Assembly: GCA_003116875.1 (NCBI GenBank)
Contig: BCKT01000008.1
Location: 186,001-250,000, forward strand
DNA from: Takashimella koratensis
Lineage: Eukaryota > Basidiomycota > Tremellomycetes > Trichosporonales > Tetragoniomycetaceae
Reading direction: 5' to 3'
Length of the DNA: 64,000 bases
A program made the translations under genes and the position numbers. This document shows positions 35,655 to 48,120 of this stretch, in pieces. Numbering within the stretch: the first letter of the stretch is position 1; each line of letters starts with the position of its first letter. Under the pieces are notes generated by a model. The model saw nothing but the letters and a program-made list of their open reading frames with translations, was not told where the DNA came from and made no database searches.

Positions 35655-36305
35655 TCAGAACGGGCGCTCGACGTACAGCGCAGCGAGGACCAACGCCCAG
35701 GCACAACCGTACCCGATGTACCTAACATTGTGGAGTGTCTCCCACTTTGCGATCAAGGCCTCTGCCTTTTCCTTCTCAGCGGCTGTCTCGATCGGCGCCG
35801 GGTCCGCAGCGAGGCCGAGCAGGGTGTTGTTGGTCGGCTGGATGGCGAGGAGGGTATACGGGATGATCGAGATGGAGAATGCGGCAGCGAGGCTGGCGAG
35901 CATACGGACTTGAGGGTGCGCAGTGAGTGCAGCAGCAAGGAGAGAGGAGGTGGTAGAGATCAGAGTACCGCCGACGATGAGGGCCTAGAAGGCAGGTTAG
36001 TAGATGTTTTGTGAAAGGGTGCAGGAGGTATCTGGGTGAGCGAGTGAGAGATTGAGAAGGGGTAGAGGAGAGATGAGAGAAGAGATACGGGGGAGAAACA
36101 AGAAGTCAAAACTCACAGCAGCGCGCTTGAAGAAATTGGCCCAGACGACAACCTTGGATTTGGTAGAGAGTGTCGAGGGGCCAAGTCGCTCGCGGATGAT
36201 TGGAAGCGGGCCGACGAGGGAGAGACCAAGGTTCCCAAAGAACATGGACGAGGTGGTGAGTAGCGAAGCGGCGAGAGGAACCGCGGCAGGGATGTTGAAG
36301 TTCAT
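35655..36305 (-). CDS. DUF1772 (anthrone oxygenase-like) membrane protein
   Basis: Two exons (36117-36305, 35655-35984) encode 172 aa. Hydrophobic segments lie at about 5-30, 62-80, 92-112 and at the C-terminus (A-L-V-L-A-A-L-Y-V). The N-terminal G-N-L-G-L-S-L-V-G-P-L and the late W-E-T-L-H-N-V-R pattern match the DUF1772 family of small four-helix integral membrane proteins. Some members are anthrone oxygenases of polyketide clusters; most are uncharacterised, and no polyketide synthase is visible nearby. An in-frame upstream ATG at 36425 would add a Thr/Pro-rich stretch and is less likely. Confidence 0.75.
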
Positions 36306-37712
36306 GGTGGTGTTGGTGTTGGTGGTGGTGATGGGTGTGGGTGTGGGTGTGAGTGTTGTTTGGCTGGGCTGTGAGCTGTAGATTGTTGTTGGCGATGAAG
36401 GGGGGACCAAGGTATCTGTTCCCACGGATTATATACACGTTTCCCGGCTCCCCCATCGGCTTGGCCCGACCTGACGACGGCTGTCTCCTTGGTGAGATTG
36501 ATCATCACCCGGGACCACGCCTCACCCATGCACCGGATACATCCCGTCCCACCTCCACAACTCCATCTGACCCGGTGTGATCGACCGAGCAAAAACACGG
36601 AGACGGACTGAAATCACTCGGCGGATGATTCCTCCTCGGTGGGTATTTCGTGGAGGTTTCTCAGGCACGCAAAGGGTAAGCGGAGATGGAGAGGTTGTCC
36701 ATGCATAGAGATGGAGATCGGGTTCAGGTCCGGAGAGGGAGGTTACCCAAGGCCCCCTCCCTCCCCCCGCGGCGCCGAAATGCCGGATTTTCACACAGCG
36801 AGGGTTGTCACTTCTTGCGTGTTCAAATCTACGATTGAGCAGACCTGTACTACGATCGTAGATAGTCGCGATTACCTCTATCACGAAAGAGGAATGTATC
36901 AGCAGTACATAGATGGCTGCAAAACCGGGGTAGTGACTGCTGAACCGCTCGTTGAAGAGGAGGTCAATGTTTCTGTGAATCCCCCGCACACACTACTCTG
37001 CTGCCAAAGGTATGCACAACAACCTCGAGATCTACAGTTCCCAACGTGCATCGAGATCACGCTGAACGTTTACAGTATTGTTTTCCACGCTATCAAGCAT
37101 TCACGGACCTGTGTCAAATTCGAGGTAAATCTCCATTTGCGTCTCAAACAAGTAAGCAAAGCAGAAATCATCGCGTTGAAAGGAAAAAGCTGCTTACTTT
37201 TGAGTCTACCGTTCAGCAACAAAAAACGAACGTAACTTGAATCTGAACATGGTTTTAATTTTAGATAGTCCTCTTCTCCTGCTTTCCAATGATGAAAGAA
37301 GCTACCCCCAAACTGGATGCATGGACCGACAACAACGGTGACAGGCAATAAAGATGACCTAGAATAGAGGAGGATCGTTTACTTTTCGTTGGGACTTATT
37401 GCAAGGGGGGACTGCGCAGAACAAAAATCCGGGCCCAGAGCCAGAGCCCCAAAGGGTAATCCGCATCACGTGACTCATCGTCGCGTCTTTACCATTGACG
37501 CACGACTGTGCTCGCTACCATCCAACCCTTGCTCACCATCTCACCATCTCACCATCTCACCATCACTGCGAGCACGGCTGTCTCTTTTGACCAAACCCAC
37601 CCTCACAACGCGGTCTCACACTTCCCGGCCGCATATATCATCCCGGCCTGGGTTTCGGCCTCAAACCCCATCCCATTTCCCTTCACTCTCGACCTTGGCT
37701 ACAGTCCAACCT
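36306..37712. other. Long divergent intergenic region
   Basis: 1.4 kb separates the DUF1772 and SGNH starts. The left end (36310-36350) has GTGTTG/GTGGGT repeats, and 36990-37340 is clearly A/T-richer. CACGTGACTCA at 37467-37477 combines an E-box with a bZIP (Gcn4/AP-1-like) core. Four ACCATCTC-like units lie at 37532-37563. Open frames of up to 198 codons show no domain. Confidence 0.5.
37467..37477 (+). promoter_or_regulatory. Composite CACGTG / TGACTCA site
   Basis: The palindrome CACGTG overlaps TGACTCA, the consensus of bHLH (Cbf1-like) and bZIP (Gcn4-like) factors. It lies 236 bp upstream of the SGNH hydrolase start. Confidence 0.4.
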
Positions 37713-40260
37713 ATGCCGCCCATGCGCGACGAGCACGAGCTCGACTCGTACGGTCCCAACCCGTCCTCGATCGCCTCTTCCTCTGCTCACCCTCTTCTCT
37801 CCACTTCCCGCCGTGTCGTTCAAGATCCAGACGAGCTCGACGATGCTACCCACTCTACCCCTCTTCCATCCCCCTCACGACGTCGTCGATCAATGAGTAT
37901 CCACGCGCGCCATCCGGCTCTCTACATGGCTTTCAAACGATGGTGGAAACCCCTAGCAGTAATCACGATCCCCTTCGTATGCTTGTACCTCTACGCACTG
38001 GTCCACCCACTTGTGCCTGGTCTCCCACCGTTGCCAAAAGTCCGCATAGTCACAGCAGATGGAAGTACAGTGGAACAAGGAAAAGTCGAAATTATTACCC
38101 CAGCGAGTTGTCTGTGCGGAGCGACAAAGGCAGGAGAAGAATTGTGTAAAGTGTATCATCAGGATGGATTGAGAACGAGTAGGCTAGTAGAAGGGACAGG
38201 AGCAAGGATGAGGAACGTATTGGCGAAAGCGAGAGATGGGGGCACGATCAACATCGGTATCCTCGGTGGAAGTGGTATGTGATGCTTCAACTTGGAGTAC
38301 CATCAGCCATGCGTCAATGGATCGTTTTTGGAGACTATATCATATCCAATAGCTGACCCACTCAGTATCCGCATGCCACGGCGTCCACCCGAGTCAGGAT
38401 TTTCCCCAAGGCGATCCTAACGGACCCGGATGCTATACCTCTCTCGTGAAGGACTGGTTTGTCGATACGTTCCCTAACAGCAAGATCGAGTTTATGAACG
38501 GGGCCATCGGGGGTATGGACTCGAGTTACTACGCTTTCTGCGGCGTGAGTTGAAGCATGACTTCGCGTTTCAAGCAATAGCTATTCAGTCTCAATGTACT
38601 GAGTATTTGACGAGGCTGATCATCTCTTACCCAACCTATAGACCCACCACATCGCGACCAACGTCGACTTGATCGTCCTTGAATTCGACGTCAACGACCA
38701 ACTGTATGTTCCCCCTCTTCTCATTGATAACTCATACCCCTCACTCAGCTCTTGCTCGAGCCCACTAACATACCCAGGGATACAATTTACCAGGGATACT
38801 TTGACCAACTCCTCCGTGTCCTACTCGAATTCAACTCCCAACCCGCAGTCGTCATTCTCGGCTCGTGGTCACCACAGGTAGCGCAGGACGTGGGATACGG
38901 GGACCCGCAGATTGTTCATTTGCCCATTGCGCATTACTATGATATTCCATATGTCTCGTGAGTGCAGGTTTCATTTTGTATCTCGGAACTGGGTTATCGT
39001 TACCTTTAGCGTCGATATCCAGGTGGTTCAACGCCGTTTGAAAATCAGAGCGCTGTTCATCGTTGCTAACATTGTACAGGATGAAGCGAATGGTGTTCAA
39101 CCATTACCTCCGGTTCCCCGAGTCCACGTCCAAGGCGTTTTACCAACCTGATCTCCTCCACCCCAACGCACGTGGACATGTAAGTACCAACTCATCATCT
39201 AAGCTCTTGTACCACTTCGCTACTTAACTTTACCAAACTCCTTTTTATCCGCACACGCTCACCCAACTCCTCCTTCAGCGCGTCCTCGCCGACCTGCTCG
39301 TGGCGTACTTTGAATCCGAGCTCTGTCTCTTATCGCACTACGGGCTCCCCGTTGTCCCTCCTCTCGAATATACCATCGCGACTAACCAACGCGCGTCCGA
39401 TCTCGTCGAAGTCCCTTTCCCTCTCGACACTCTTCACCTCGTAGATCCTTTTACTCCACCTAAAAACTGGGAATCCACTTTCGACCTCGAACCGCTACAC
39501 AAACTTTCAACTGAGATGCGTCATTTCGCTCTCCCTACAACACCTTACGACCTTCCACTCATGGCGATGTTTACACCCTTGAGAGACGTGATAGATCCGA
39601 CAAAACCAGATCCAGTCACGGGGAAACATGTCCTGGGTCTCCCGCAACCGAAATTGTTCTGCGCAGACGCAAACGATGCGAAAAATCCAATGACCCCAAC
39701 GATACATGAAGGATGGGAGAAATTCGTTTGGAATGGGGAAAAACATTATTGGGTTTCCTCGACGGTCGGAGCACGGATACGGGTCGAGATCAAAGTCAAC
39801 GCAGGGAGGTGAGTGGTGTTCCTCTTGAACTTTACTTTGAAGTCAGCAAGTCAGCAGTGCTGATCGCAAACCCCAGGATCGCGCTGTATTACTTCAGATC
39901 GCAACATTATGGGCTGGGAGACGCAAAGTGTTGGGTGGACGACAACGAAGCGGGAGCAGTCAACCTCGCGGGGTATTGGACAAAACAGTACAATGTAGCG
40001 AGCGTGAGCGTGATCGACCATAACGTGACAGAGGGGAACCACTTGTAAGTTGAGCGTGGGCGGGCGCTGGGCGGCCCTGAGTGGTCGGTTGCGAGAGAAA
40101 CTGTGTGGAGAGAGGTTGGAGGAGCGAGATTGGGACTTGGAGAAGATATTGGATTGAGACTAACCCCGACCACAGCGTCATGTGTGAGATCACAAAGACA
40201 ACGTCCAACCCTGATCCGACGGCACATCATTTCCGTATCGTCGCAGTCATGGCGACATAG
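37713..40260 (+). CDS. Type II membrane-anchored SGNH/GDSL-like hydrolase
   Basis: Eight exons (37713-38274, 38366-38544, 38642-38703, 38778-38957, 39080-39179, 39279-39808, 39877-40044, 40176-40260) encode 621 aa. A Ser- and Arg-rich cytosolic N-terminus of about 70 residues precedes one membrane helix (about 75-98), so the rest should be luminal or extracellular. The hydrolase core has block I I-L-G-G-S (about 185-188), an E-F-D-V-N-D segment (about 265) and the block V dyad D-L-L-H-P-N-A-R-G-H (about 355-364). After it comes a region with paired Trp and Cys and a beta-rich C-terminal domain. The layout suits an esterase, for example a polysaccharide O-acetyl esterase of the secretory path, but the substrate is a guess. 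An in-frame ATG at 37389 is upstream. Confidence 0.75.
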
Positions 40261-40667
40261 TTTCCCTCTTTAGTTTCTCAAGATTAATGAAAAGCACAAG
40301 AGCGGTCTGCACTACTCTACTTGCATGTGCATAAAAGTCCACTTTACCATTGTCGTTCCCGGTTTTGTGTTTCCCGTTCTTCCCCTCGTCTGTTCACCGT
40401 TTGTCCTTTCTTTTCTTGGTTTCCCGTGTTCTTCGTTTAAATTTACCACCCAATTATTAACCCCTACGTGCATAGTCACCCTTCACCTTCGCTCACTTAC
40501 GACCCCTAAACCCTTGTCCAAATAAAATCCAAACAAAGCAGCTTTTTTAGGCACCAACGACGTTTAGCATAGATCATGAGATGCAAATAAACAGCTGTCT
40601 CTTACATCTCCCTCGGTCCAACCCAATCCCCACGAACATTTCAAATCATTATCCATTTCTATCATTA
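40261..40667. other. Convergent 3' intergenic region
   Basis: This T/C-rich spacer lies between the SGNH stop and the MIS12 stop. No gene was seen; a TTTTTTAGG tract near 40543 could belong to a 3' end. Confidence 0.45.
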
Positions 40668-42294
40668 TCAAGCCAAGTATTTTGTCGCCGCCTCTAAATC
40701 CTGCGTCGACCCTGTCTCTGCCACTTGCCTCTCCGCAACCTCCATCGGTCCCTCTGCTCCCGTCCCTACACCTCCTACACCTCCACCAACGGCCCCGGCT
40801 TCACCCTCGGAACTAGGATGAAGCATTTTACCCACGGCCCAGTTGAGATACGCCTGTCTACCCAACTCCCAAGCTTTCACACCAGGTCGCACAGAAGACT
40901 CAGACGCAGTGACGGCGGTCTGTGACAGCCCGGGCTGAGCAGGTTCCAGAGGCGAGAGTTTGGCGTGCAACGCGGAGAGCGCAGTGTATAGAGATTCGGC
41001 CTTTTCAGGGAGAGGAGAGACTGTGAAGAGAGACATGACAGTACGAGAGGAATGAATAGGGTAAGTAAATGGATTGACACTATGAGGTGGAACGCGGTGT
41101 GTTTATAGGAAAACGAGGGTGAGGGGATAGAAACACTCACGACCGGCTGAGTCAAGGACGTCATGGACGAACCCGACTTCGGCCTTGCGCTGGAGCGCAA
41201 CCTCAAGTCGGCGATCGAGGGTATCTTCAGCATCTTGCAGCTTGGCACTCAACAGTCGAGCCTGATCAGGCGTGAATAGCAACACATGGAAAGGATGATT
41301 TGTCAGTATCGATCACTTCTTCCTTTCAATAGTCGAGGGAGGTGTGAAACCCAAGGCTCACCTGTTCAACCTTGGTACGCAGATCTTCGAGGCGATCGAC
41401 GAGGGTGTCTTCGCCCCGTGGCAAAGAAGCGACGTGTGCACCTCGCTCAAAGTCGAGGCCTCGGTGCCATGGCTAAAAAGTTAGCTATGGTTATGGGCGT
41501 CTAGAGTGGATTGACTCGACATCCGCACGAAACCGCGTACGCTTCCATTGCACAACAACGCTTTCCTCCCACCTCTGCGACTGGAGAAAAACAGCGCGGC
41601 GTTCTACCGAAGCCGCCTGGGGGCCAACCTTTGACTCACCAAAACCATCTCCAGCCCATCGGGCGGATTAAACGCGTTTCTCAACGCATATGCCACAAAT
41701 TTATCCAAAACACTATCCACCCTCTCTGCCAACAACGTCTCCAAAGCATAACTCCCATTCTCTACCTCACGCTCGTACTCTGCTCCATGCTTCTCAGCTG
41801 TTACTCGAGCCCAATTGTAGATGGATTCAACAATCACGTAGGGTTGGTTACGCGCGTGTTCGGTGATATCGTCAAACAACTTGCGAGGTTGGAAGTTGAC
41901 CAACTAGATGAATGGGATAAAACAGAGTGAAGATTAGCGAGTGAACGCGCGAAAACAAAAAAATCAAGAGTGAAATGGTCTGGTCGTCGTCACACTTTGG
42001 CTCGCGCTTGAGTTTGGTGATGATAACAATCTACCAGAGGAAGAGAACAGGCGTTTCCATTCATGTGTTGAAGCAGAGCTAACTCACCTCTTTGACGAGC
42101 TGCTCCTTGTCCTCTGGCGAAAGCTCAACGACTACGCGATCTGTTGACTGGGTGTACTCATGCGTGATCGACTCGGGCACTTGAAGAGTTGGGATTTCGT
42201 CAAGTGTTACTTTACTTGAGCTCGCGACTGGCTGAGCCGAGGCGGTGGATGCGGCTGAGGGCTGAGCGCGTGACGTGGATTTGCGAGGAGGCAT
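40668..42294 (-). CDS. MTW1: Kinetochore protein MIS12/MTW1
   Basis: Five exons (42088-42294, 41640-41903, 41362-41472, 41141-41261, 40668-41020) give 351 aa. An N-terminal tail of about 70 residues precedes N-F-Q-P-R-K-L-F-D-D-I, the helical-hairpin start of Mis12 proteins. The family block A-L-E-T-L-L-A-E-R-V-D, D-K-F-V-A-Y-A-L-R-N-x-F and P-W-H-R-G-L-D-F follows, then coiled coil (about 185-240) and a Gly-rich C-terminal part. Mis12 anchors the MIND complex between centromeric chromatin and Ndc80. The first intron (41904-42087, 184 nt) was chosen because both ends are in phase 0; a small extra exon near 42000-42034 cannot be excluded. It is divergent from HIR1. Confidence 0.85.
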
Positions 42295-42769
42295 CGTGAA
42301 AGACGGTGATGGTGAGGTGGGTGGTGGGTGGTGGGTGGTAGGTGAAGGTAGTGAGGTGGATGGATGTGAAGATGTGCATGAGTCTCGATTGTTGTTGTTG
42401 TTTGGACGGGTCCGAGTCAAGGTGGAGGGTGATATATTTGATTCCGCAGGACCTGGAGGAAACGAAGAATGACGTGTGTTGAAAAGCCACGTGGTAGTTG
42501 TTTTCATGTCACGGTCCATCTCGCGATCCTCCTTTGCATCTCACCTCGCATCCACCTCCGTCTTCACTTGTCCCTCTACTCCTCAACCACCGAATCGCTC
42601 TCAGCCCAACTGCTTCACTCATTAACATCCACCATCCGGAATACATCGTTTCTCCTCTGAGCTCTGCTCGCGACCCGCTCGTTTCACCGGTTCCGATCCA
42701 TCACGCGTTGAAGTTATACTGGAAAAGGACGAGGCACGACTTGGCGAGATTGAAAGAAATAAGACAAGG
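42295..42769. promoter_or_regulatory. Divergent promoter of MTW1 and HIR1
   Basis: 475 bp lie between the two starts. A CACGTG palindrome sits at 42488-42493, and the stretch 42310-42420 has GGTG/GGTGGT repeats followed by TTGTTG repeats. No open frame here looks coding. Confidence 0.5.
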
Positions 42770-45700
42770 ATGAGAGCTACCAAGCCTGCATGGGTGGAGC
42801 ATACGGGTACATTCTGTTCATCTCGACTATTAACCCTTCTGGGCCATGTGTATGGAGCTGACACGTCGCAGGGGAGAAAAAGAATAAATGTCCCATCTAT
42901 AGTATCTCGGTGCACCCCGACGGGACGAGGTTGGCTACAGGCGGTCAAGGTGAGTCAACCTTCCTCGACCTCTTCCTCTCTGTAAACCCATGTTCCCACA
43001 TTCTATCCACCCTTATTCCATAAACTGCCAGCAAGAGCATTCTTCGTCACTTGAACTCCTATCTCTAACCACCACATTAGACAACAAAGTCAAGATCTGG
43101 AATACTTTGCCTATTCTCGACAAGGACGCAGAGGATAATGAAGCCAATCACAAGTTGCTGTGCACCATGTCCGCGCACACAGGTATGTCCCTTCACAAGT
43201 GTCCTTTCTACCTTCCCTGTGGGGGGCCTTCCCTGTGTCTGCTATAGGCCAGAAGGCGTGATGCCGTTGAGGCCGGGGAGGGCGTACGGATGACAGGCTA
43301 CGATTACCCGACGGCCACACAACATTTCAGATTCACGTACTGATGGATACCCAGGACCCGTGCTTACGGTTAGGTGGGCACACCACGGTCGGTACCTCGC
43401 AACGGGCTCGGACGATACCGTCGTCATGATCTGGGACCTTGACCCGTGAGTCATAGATTCTGAATGCAGTTTAACACCGAGAGTAACTCGTGGCCAAGAC
43501 TGACATTGGTAAAGGTCCGGAGGAGGAAGGCTGTGGGGGTCGGACGAAGTCAACGTAGAGAATTGGAAACCCCTTCGACGAGTTGTTGGACATGCAGCAG
43601 GTGAGCACGAACTCTTAAATGACACATACACACTCACACTCTCGCTTCCGTCCAGTGTCTCGGGTATCTGTGGAAAGTGGCTAATCTGGTATCGGAATAG
43701 ACGTCGTCGATTGTGCGTGGTCAAGAGACGATTCGATGCTCGCGTCCGTCGGTCTAGACAGTGTTGTCAATATCTGGGACGGTTTGAACTTTGGTACGTC
43801 CCCTGGGCCCCTGCCCGCGCGGTGTAACTGCGACTCCAATTCTATGCGTTCCGTTGTTGCGAGGAGTCACCAAGATCGTTGCTGACCGCTTGACCCGTGC
43901 AGAGAAATTGAGAACACTCACGGCTCACGGAGGGTTCGTGAAAGGTGTTTGTTGGGACCCCGTTGGGGAGTTTTTGGCAACTCAGGTAGGTCACGTCGCT
44001 CCACTCCTTTCCCCAGACTACCGCACCGACGCGAGGTTGCGTTATGACCATGTGGGATATCGGGCAGCTTGGAGCAAGACTGTGCACTGTGCTGACTTGT
44101 TCACTTTTAGTCTGACGACAAAACGGTCAAGATCTGGAAGACAGACGACTGGAGCCTTGTCCAAACAGTCAGCAAGCCATTCACCATGTCCCCGCAGTCG
44201 ACTTTCTTCCGACGATTGAGGTAAGTTTGGGCTCAAGGTCTGTTCTCTTCCAAGTCATGATCTTAGATTTTCATAAAACTGACTCGGCATCTCTGTCCAG
44301 CTGGTCGCCTGATGGCGCGTTCATCGCCGCCTCCAACGCAATGAACGGGCCCGTGTTCGTCGCGGCTGTCATTGAGCGAGAAGGGTGGTCGCATGAGATT
44401 TCGTTTGTCGGGCACGAAAACACCATCCAAGTGGCGGTGAGTAAACCCCTATCTCTGTAGATTACACGAGAGTCATTGAATCACCTATGTTGATCACGCC
44501 CAGGCATTCAACCCTCGTCTGTTCTTACTCCCCGGTGACGCCGCTTCGAGGGCTACAGCATCGACTATGGTTGCGCTTGGCGCCGACGACTTCAATATCT
44601 CCATTTGGCGGAATATCTATCACCAGCCGTTAGTTGTAATCAAAGATGTCTTTGCCCGGCAAGCCCACGACCTTTGCTGGTGAGTTGCCAAGGTTTTCGT
44701 CTCTCACGTCAGACTTGCTAACTCATTTATAGGTCAAACGATGGGCTCGTGCTGTACGGCTGTTCGGCAGATGGCACCATCGTTGCTGTCAAGTTCGACC
44801 CTGAAGAGTTCCCGGAGCTTGCTAAACCCGAAGCAACTGAAGTCGTTCTCGGCGAATACGATTTCCGACCCAAACGAACCCGTGTGAACCCGCTTGCGCT
44901 CTCTGCTGCTTCCGCGCCAATGACGACCCAGATTGGGTTCCCAGCTGCCCGAGCTGGTGGGGAGGAACAGGTCAACGTGATTATTCCACGTAAGGGGAAA
45001 CCGAAAGATACCCGGCGTGTGGCGTTGTCTGGCTCCAACGGGCTCGGCGGTGGCGGGACCGACTTGGGTGGGAGAGCACCGCTTCAACGACCCGTCGCTT
45101 CCCCACTCGGTCAGTCGGGAGCTATCGAGGCTTTCGCTGCTGCCGCTTCGAGCAGTCTATCGCATTCGCTCTCGGCATCAGACGCGACGGCTCAGATGTT
45201 CAACCACCGACACTCGGCGTTCAATGGGCACGACTCAGGGGATATGGATACGTTTATGGCGGCGAGGTCGAAACGGCGCGCAGGAGTCGCGTTTGATGAT
45301 GATTACGGAGGAGGGAGAGGGAGGACACCCACTGGCAGGTCGATGGGGACAGGTGCAGCGATCGGGCCAGTGGAAGATATACGTGCGCCCAGGGTCGCGA
45401 TCGCGAGTACTTCTGGTGGGAAGACGTTGCCCATTTCTAGGATTCAAACAGTCATCACAGCGACTCAAGTGGATATACCACAAGCTCAGGCCGGGAAGAT
45501 TGTCGCGGAGAATAAAGATGATAGGGGGAGTGGAGGTGTGTATAAGGTCACGTTTATCAAGGATACGGCAGGGGGAGAAAGTTGGGTCGATTTTACAAGT
45601 ACACCGGTGCTTGCGGTCGTGGCGACGTCGAGGTTCTGCGCAGCCGGGATGGAAGATGGGACAGTGAAGGTGTACTCGACAGATGGTGTTTTGTGAGTGA

Positions 45701-46865
45701 GAAGTGCGACGGAGAGCGAGAGGATATTTGCTGACGATGCACTTACTTGGCCTGACTGGCGGATACAGGAGGTCATCGATAAAATTGGCGGCGCCGTGTT
45801 CAGAGATGAAAGGGAGCAAGGATATGTTGCTGCTCGTCACGGCAGATTGTCAGGTCCGGGTCATGTGAGTGAATGTGTGGCTTGGAACGCTTCTTGGGGG
45901 ATGTAGGGGGAGAGTCTTCCCTGAGCAAGCATGGTCGGATAGATTGGCTTCACATAACCCATGACGTGTATGATTACCATCTCTGACACGAACGCAGCGA
46001 CACAAAACGAGGGAAGAACGTATTCCCACCGACGTCTCTTGCCCACCTCCTCGACCCACCTCCAACATCCACTTCGACCGCCCCGCTCGAGATCCGACAA
46101 GTATCCGTTGAGGCCAACGGTTGTCCCGTCGTGATCACCTCCGAGCCTGCTGCGTACGCGTACCACTCTGACCTCGAGGCGTGGACACTCATCGCTTCGA
46201 AAGGAGGGGACGATCCAGTGCTTGCGGGTGTCCTGAAATCGCCCGCGGGAGTGTTGAGTCGAATCGAGATGGCTGTGGAAGGGCAGTCACGTCCACATGG
46301 TCACAGGGGAGGGAGTGGGGCAGGGTCAGGGGCAGGTCCAGGGGTAGAATGGAGAGACGAGGTGAAAGTGATTCAGGTATATGAGACGAGAAGAACAGCG
46401 GCAAAGCTGTTGGGGCTGAAAGAGGAGTGGAGGCTATGGACGAGAGAATTGGGGAAATGGTTGGGCCAGAAAGAATTGTATACCCAGTTGAGAGATGTGG
46501 TGGATGATCTTGTCGGGCCAGTGTATCAGTGAGTGGAGCTGGGAAGTGAAGAATCTTTGCGGGAGAGGAGAACAGGTGTTGGCTTGGATAGTAGGGCGGA
46601 GAGAGAGAGAGAGAGGGGGGGTCAGGGGAAGAAGTAGCTGACCTTACTCTCTAGTCACGCCGCATCAACCAAGTGGGAACCCATGGTCTTGGGGATATCT
46701 AAACGCGACGTCGCGAGGGAAGTATTGACGACTATTATCGCGACTGGCGAAACGTCCGCGTCCGGATCCGGGGCTGGGGTTGGGACTGGATCGATTGTGA
46801 GGTGGGCGAAAGGGAGAATTAACGAGTTGGACGAGGTGAGAGCGGAAGAGTGGACTTGGGCGTGA
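42770..46865 (+). CDS. HIR1: Histone chaperone HIR1 (HIRA), WD40
   Basis: Fourteen exons (42770-42806, 42872-42949, 43081-43182, 43355-43445, 43515-43600, 43701-43793, 43903-43985, 44111-44220, 44301-44436, 44504-44679, 44733-45692, 45769-45864, 45998-46528, 46655-46865) encode 929 aa. Seven WD40 blades occupy about residues 15-400, with repeated D-x-x-V-x-I-W units (D-N-K-V-K-I-W, D-D-T-V-V-M-I-W, D-S-V-V-N-I-W, D-D-K-T-V-K-I-W). A Gly/Ser-rich linker follows, then a C-terminal Hir domain with S-L-A-H-L-L-D and a late helical part. The HIR complex deposits H3-H4 independently of replication and represses histone genes. Exon 1 is only 37 nt. All junctions are GT-AG and in phase. Confidence 0.93.
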
Positions 46866-47165
46866 AAGTCGTGACCAAGGATCTGAGAGAGGAAGGGATT
46901 AGGGACTAGGGGTTAGGTTTTAGGCGATACGGGGGGCTAGGGGTGCATGAATACATATGTATGAAAGGGGATGCAAGTGGGTCGAAAGTCTGACAACGAG
47001 CGGAACGAGTGCTCTGCTCTTCTCGATTCCTCTTCTCCATCAACCTCGTAACTACTCTCTGGTTCTCTTCCTACTTTCTACTTTCGTCAACTCCTCGCCC
47101 TCTCGTTCCTTCCGCTTCCGCTTGTCCTCCCTCCACCCTCAGTCTTCGGCTTCGCGCCCAACTTC

Positions 47166-47853
47166 CTACGGGACAACCTCCAACCCCAAACTCCTTGCGC
47201 TCCCTACGACCGCCCTAGCCACTCTCTCTTCACCCAACTCCTTCAACCCTTCATCCGCACACTTCACCTTCGCAATCTCGTACACGTGCTTCAACGATAC
47301 CCGGCCCGCAGTGGAAGAGCCAGGGGTCCCGGAACCCTTGGTGATACCTGCGGCTTTTTTCAAGAGGTAAGAGACAGGTGGGGAGCGAAAAGTGAAGGAG
47401 AAGGTACGGTCCGGGTTGATGGTGATTAATGTAGGCAGGGGAAGATCGGGTTTGTAGTGGGATGTTCGGGCGTTGCTGGGTGACATATGAGTTAGAATGG
47501 GGATACATATAGGCTTGGAGAGAAAGAAAAGATGAGAGAGCAGGAATGGAGAAAGATATGGGTAGAAGTTTCAAGGCAAAGAAAAAAGTCTCGGCAAGAG
47601 CTCAAACTCACAATTCTTTACAAAAATCAATCGCCTTGACAGCTCGTGCACCGAGAGCCGGTCCAACAGGCGGCGACGGTGTCGCCTTGCCGGCGGGAAC
47701 GACGAGTTTCTGAAAAGAACCAGGTCAGCAAGAGGACATGCGGGCAGATCAAAGAGGAGTCGATAGTCGAGAAGAAGAGAGAGGAGCATGGCTTGTGAGA
47801 AGGGGTCAAGTATCACTCACGACTACTTGGGAAACGGCGGCTTTGCCGGACAT
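47166..47853 (-). CDS. MRPL19: Mitochondrial large-subunit ribosomal protein uL11m
   Basis: Three exons (47821-47853, 47612-47709, 47166-47475) encode 146 aa, the usual length for L11. Family motifs are [29 protein letters not shown] and the rRNA-binding C-terminal half with [11 protein letters not shown]11 forms the GTPase-associated centre with 21S rRNA. The lack of K-A-N-x-x-P bacterial spacing and the fungal-type Ser/Thr-rich centre point to the mitochondrial form. The first 11 residues plus the whole N-terminal domain would act as import signal. It is divergent from PPE1, 267 bp apart. Confidence 0.88.
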
Positions 47854-48120
47854 GGCCCGTGAAGTCGGGTAGGCGGGAGGTGGTTAGGATGAGGATGAGG
47901 AGGACGAAGATGAAGAGGTCGAAGATTCCGACGAGCGATTTGACATTTTTTGAGATGCAAAACAGTGTGTGAAGAATAGTAATCCGACAGTTAGGAAACG
48001 TTGTGAAGGATAGACAAATCGGAGGTGATTCCAACGCGGAGACCCCAGATTGCTTCTGGGTCTCGACGTCGTCCGTTGTTCTCATCAGCAATCACAGCAT
48101 CCACGACAGCCCCAGTCACC

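Noticed and set aside
34403..35728. A 441-codon minus-strand open frame across the kinase start and upstream region
   Set aside because: It overlaps the first two kinase exons in a different frame. Its translation is Ser/Pro/Thr-rich with no domain, whereas the spliced kinase model is conserved throughout.
36639..37235. A 198-codon plus-strand frame in the 1.4-kb gap before the SGNH gene
   Set aside because: No domain, atypical composition and no splice-linked neighbours. It could be real but cannot be supported.
42000..42034. A possible small extra exon of the MIS12 gene
   Set aside because: It has a good acceptor, but no donor restores the frame into the next exon; the direct phase-0 join is simpler.
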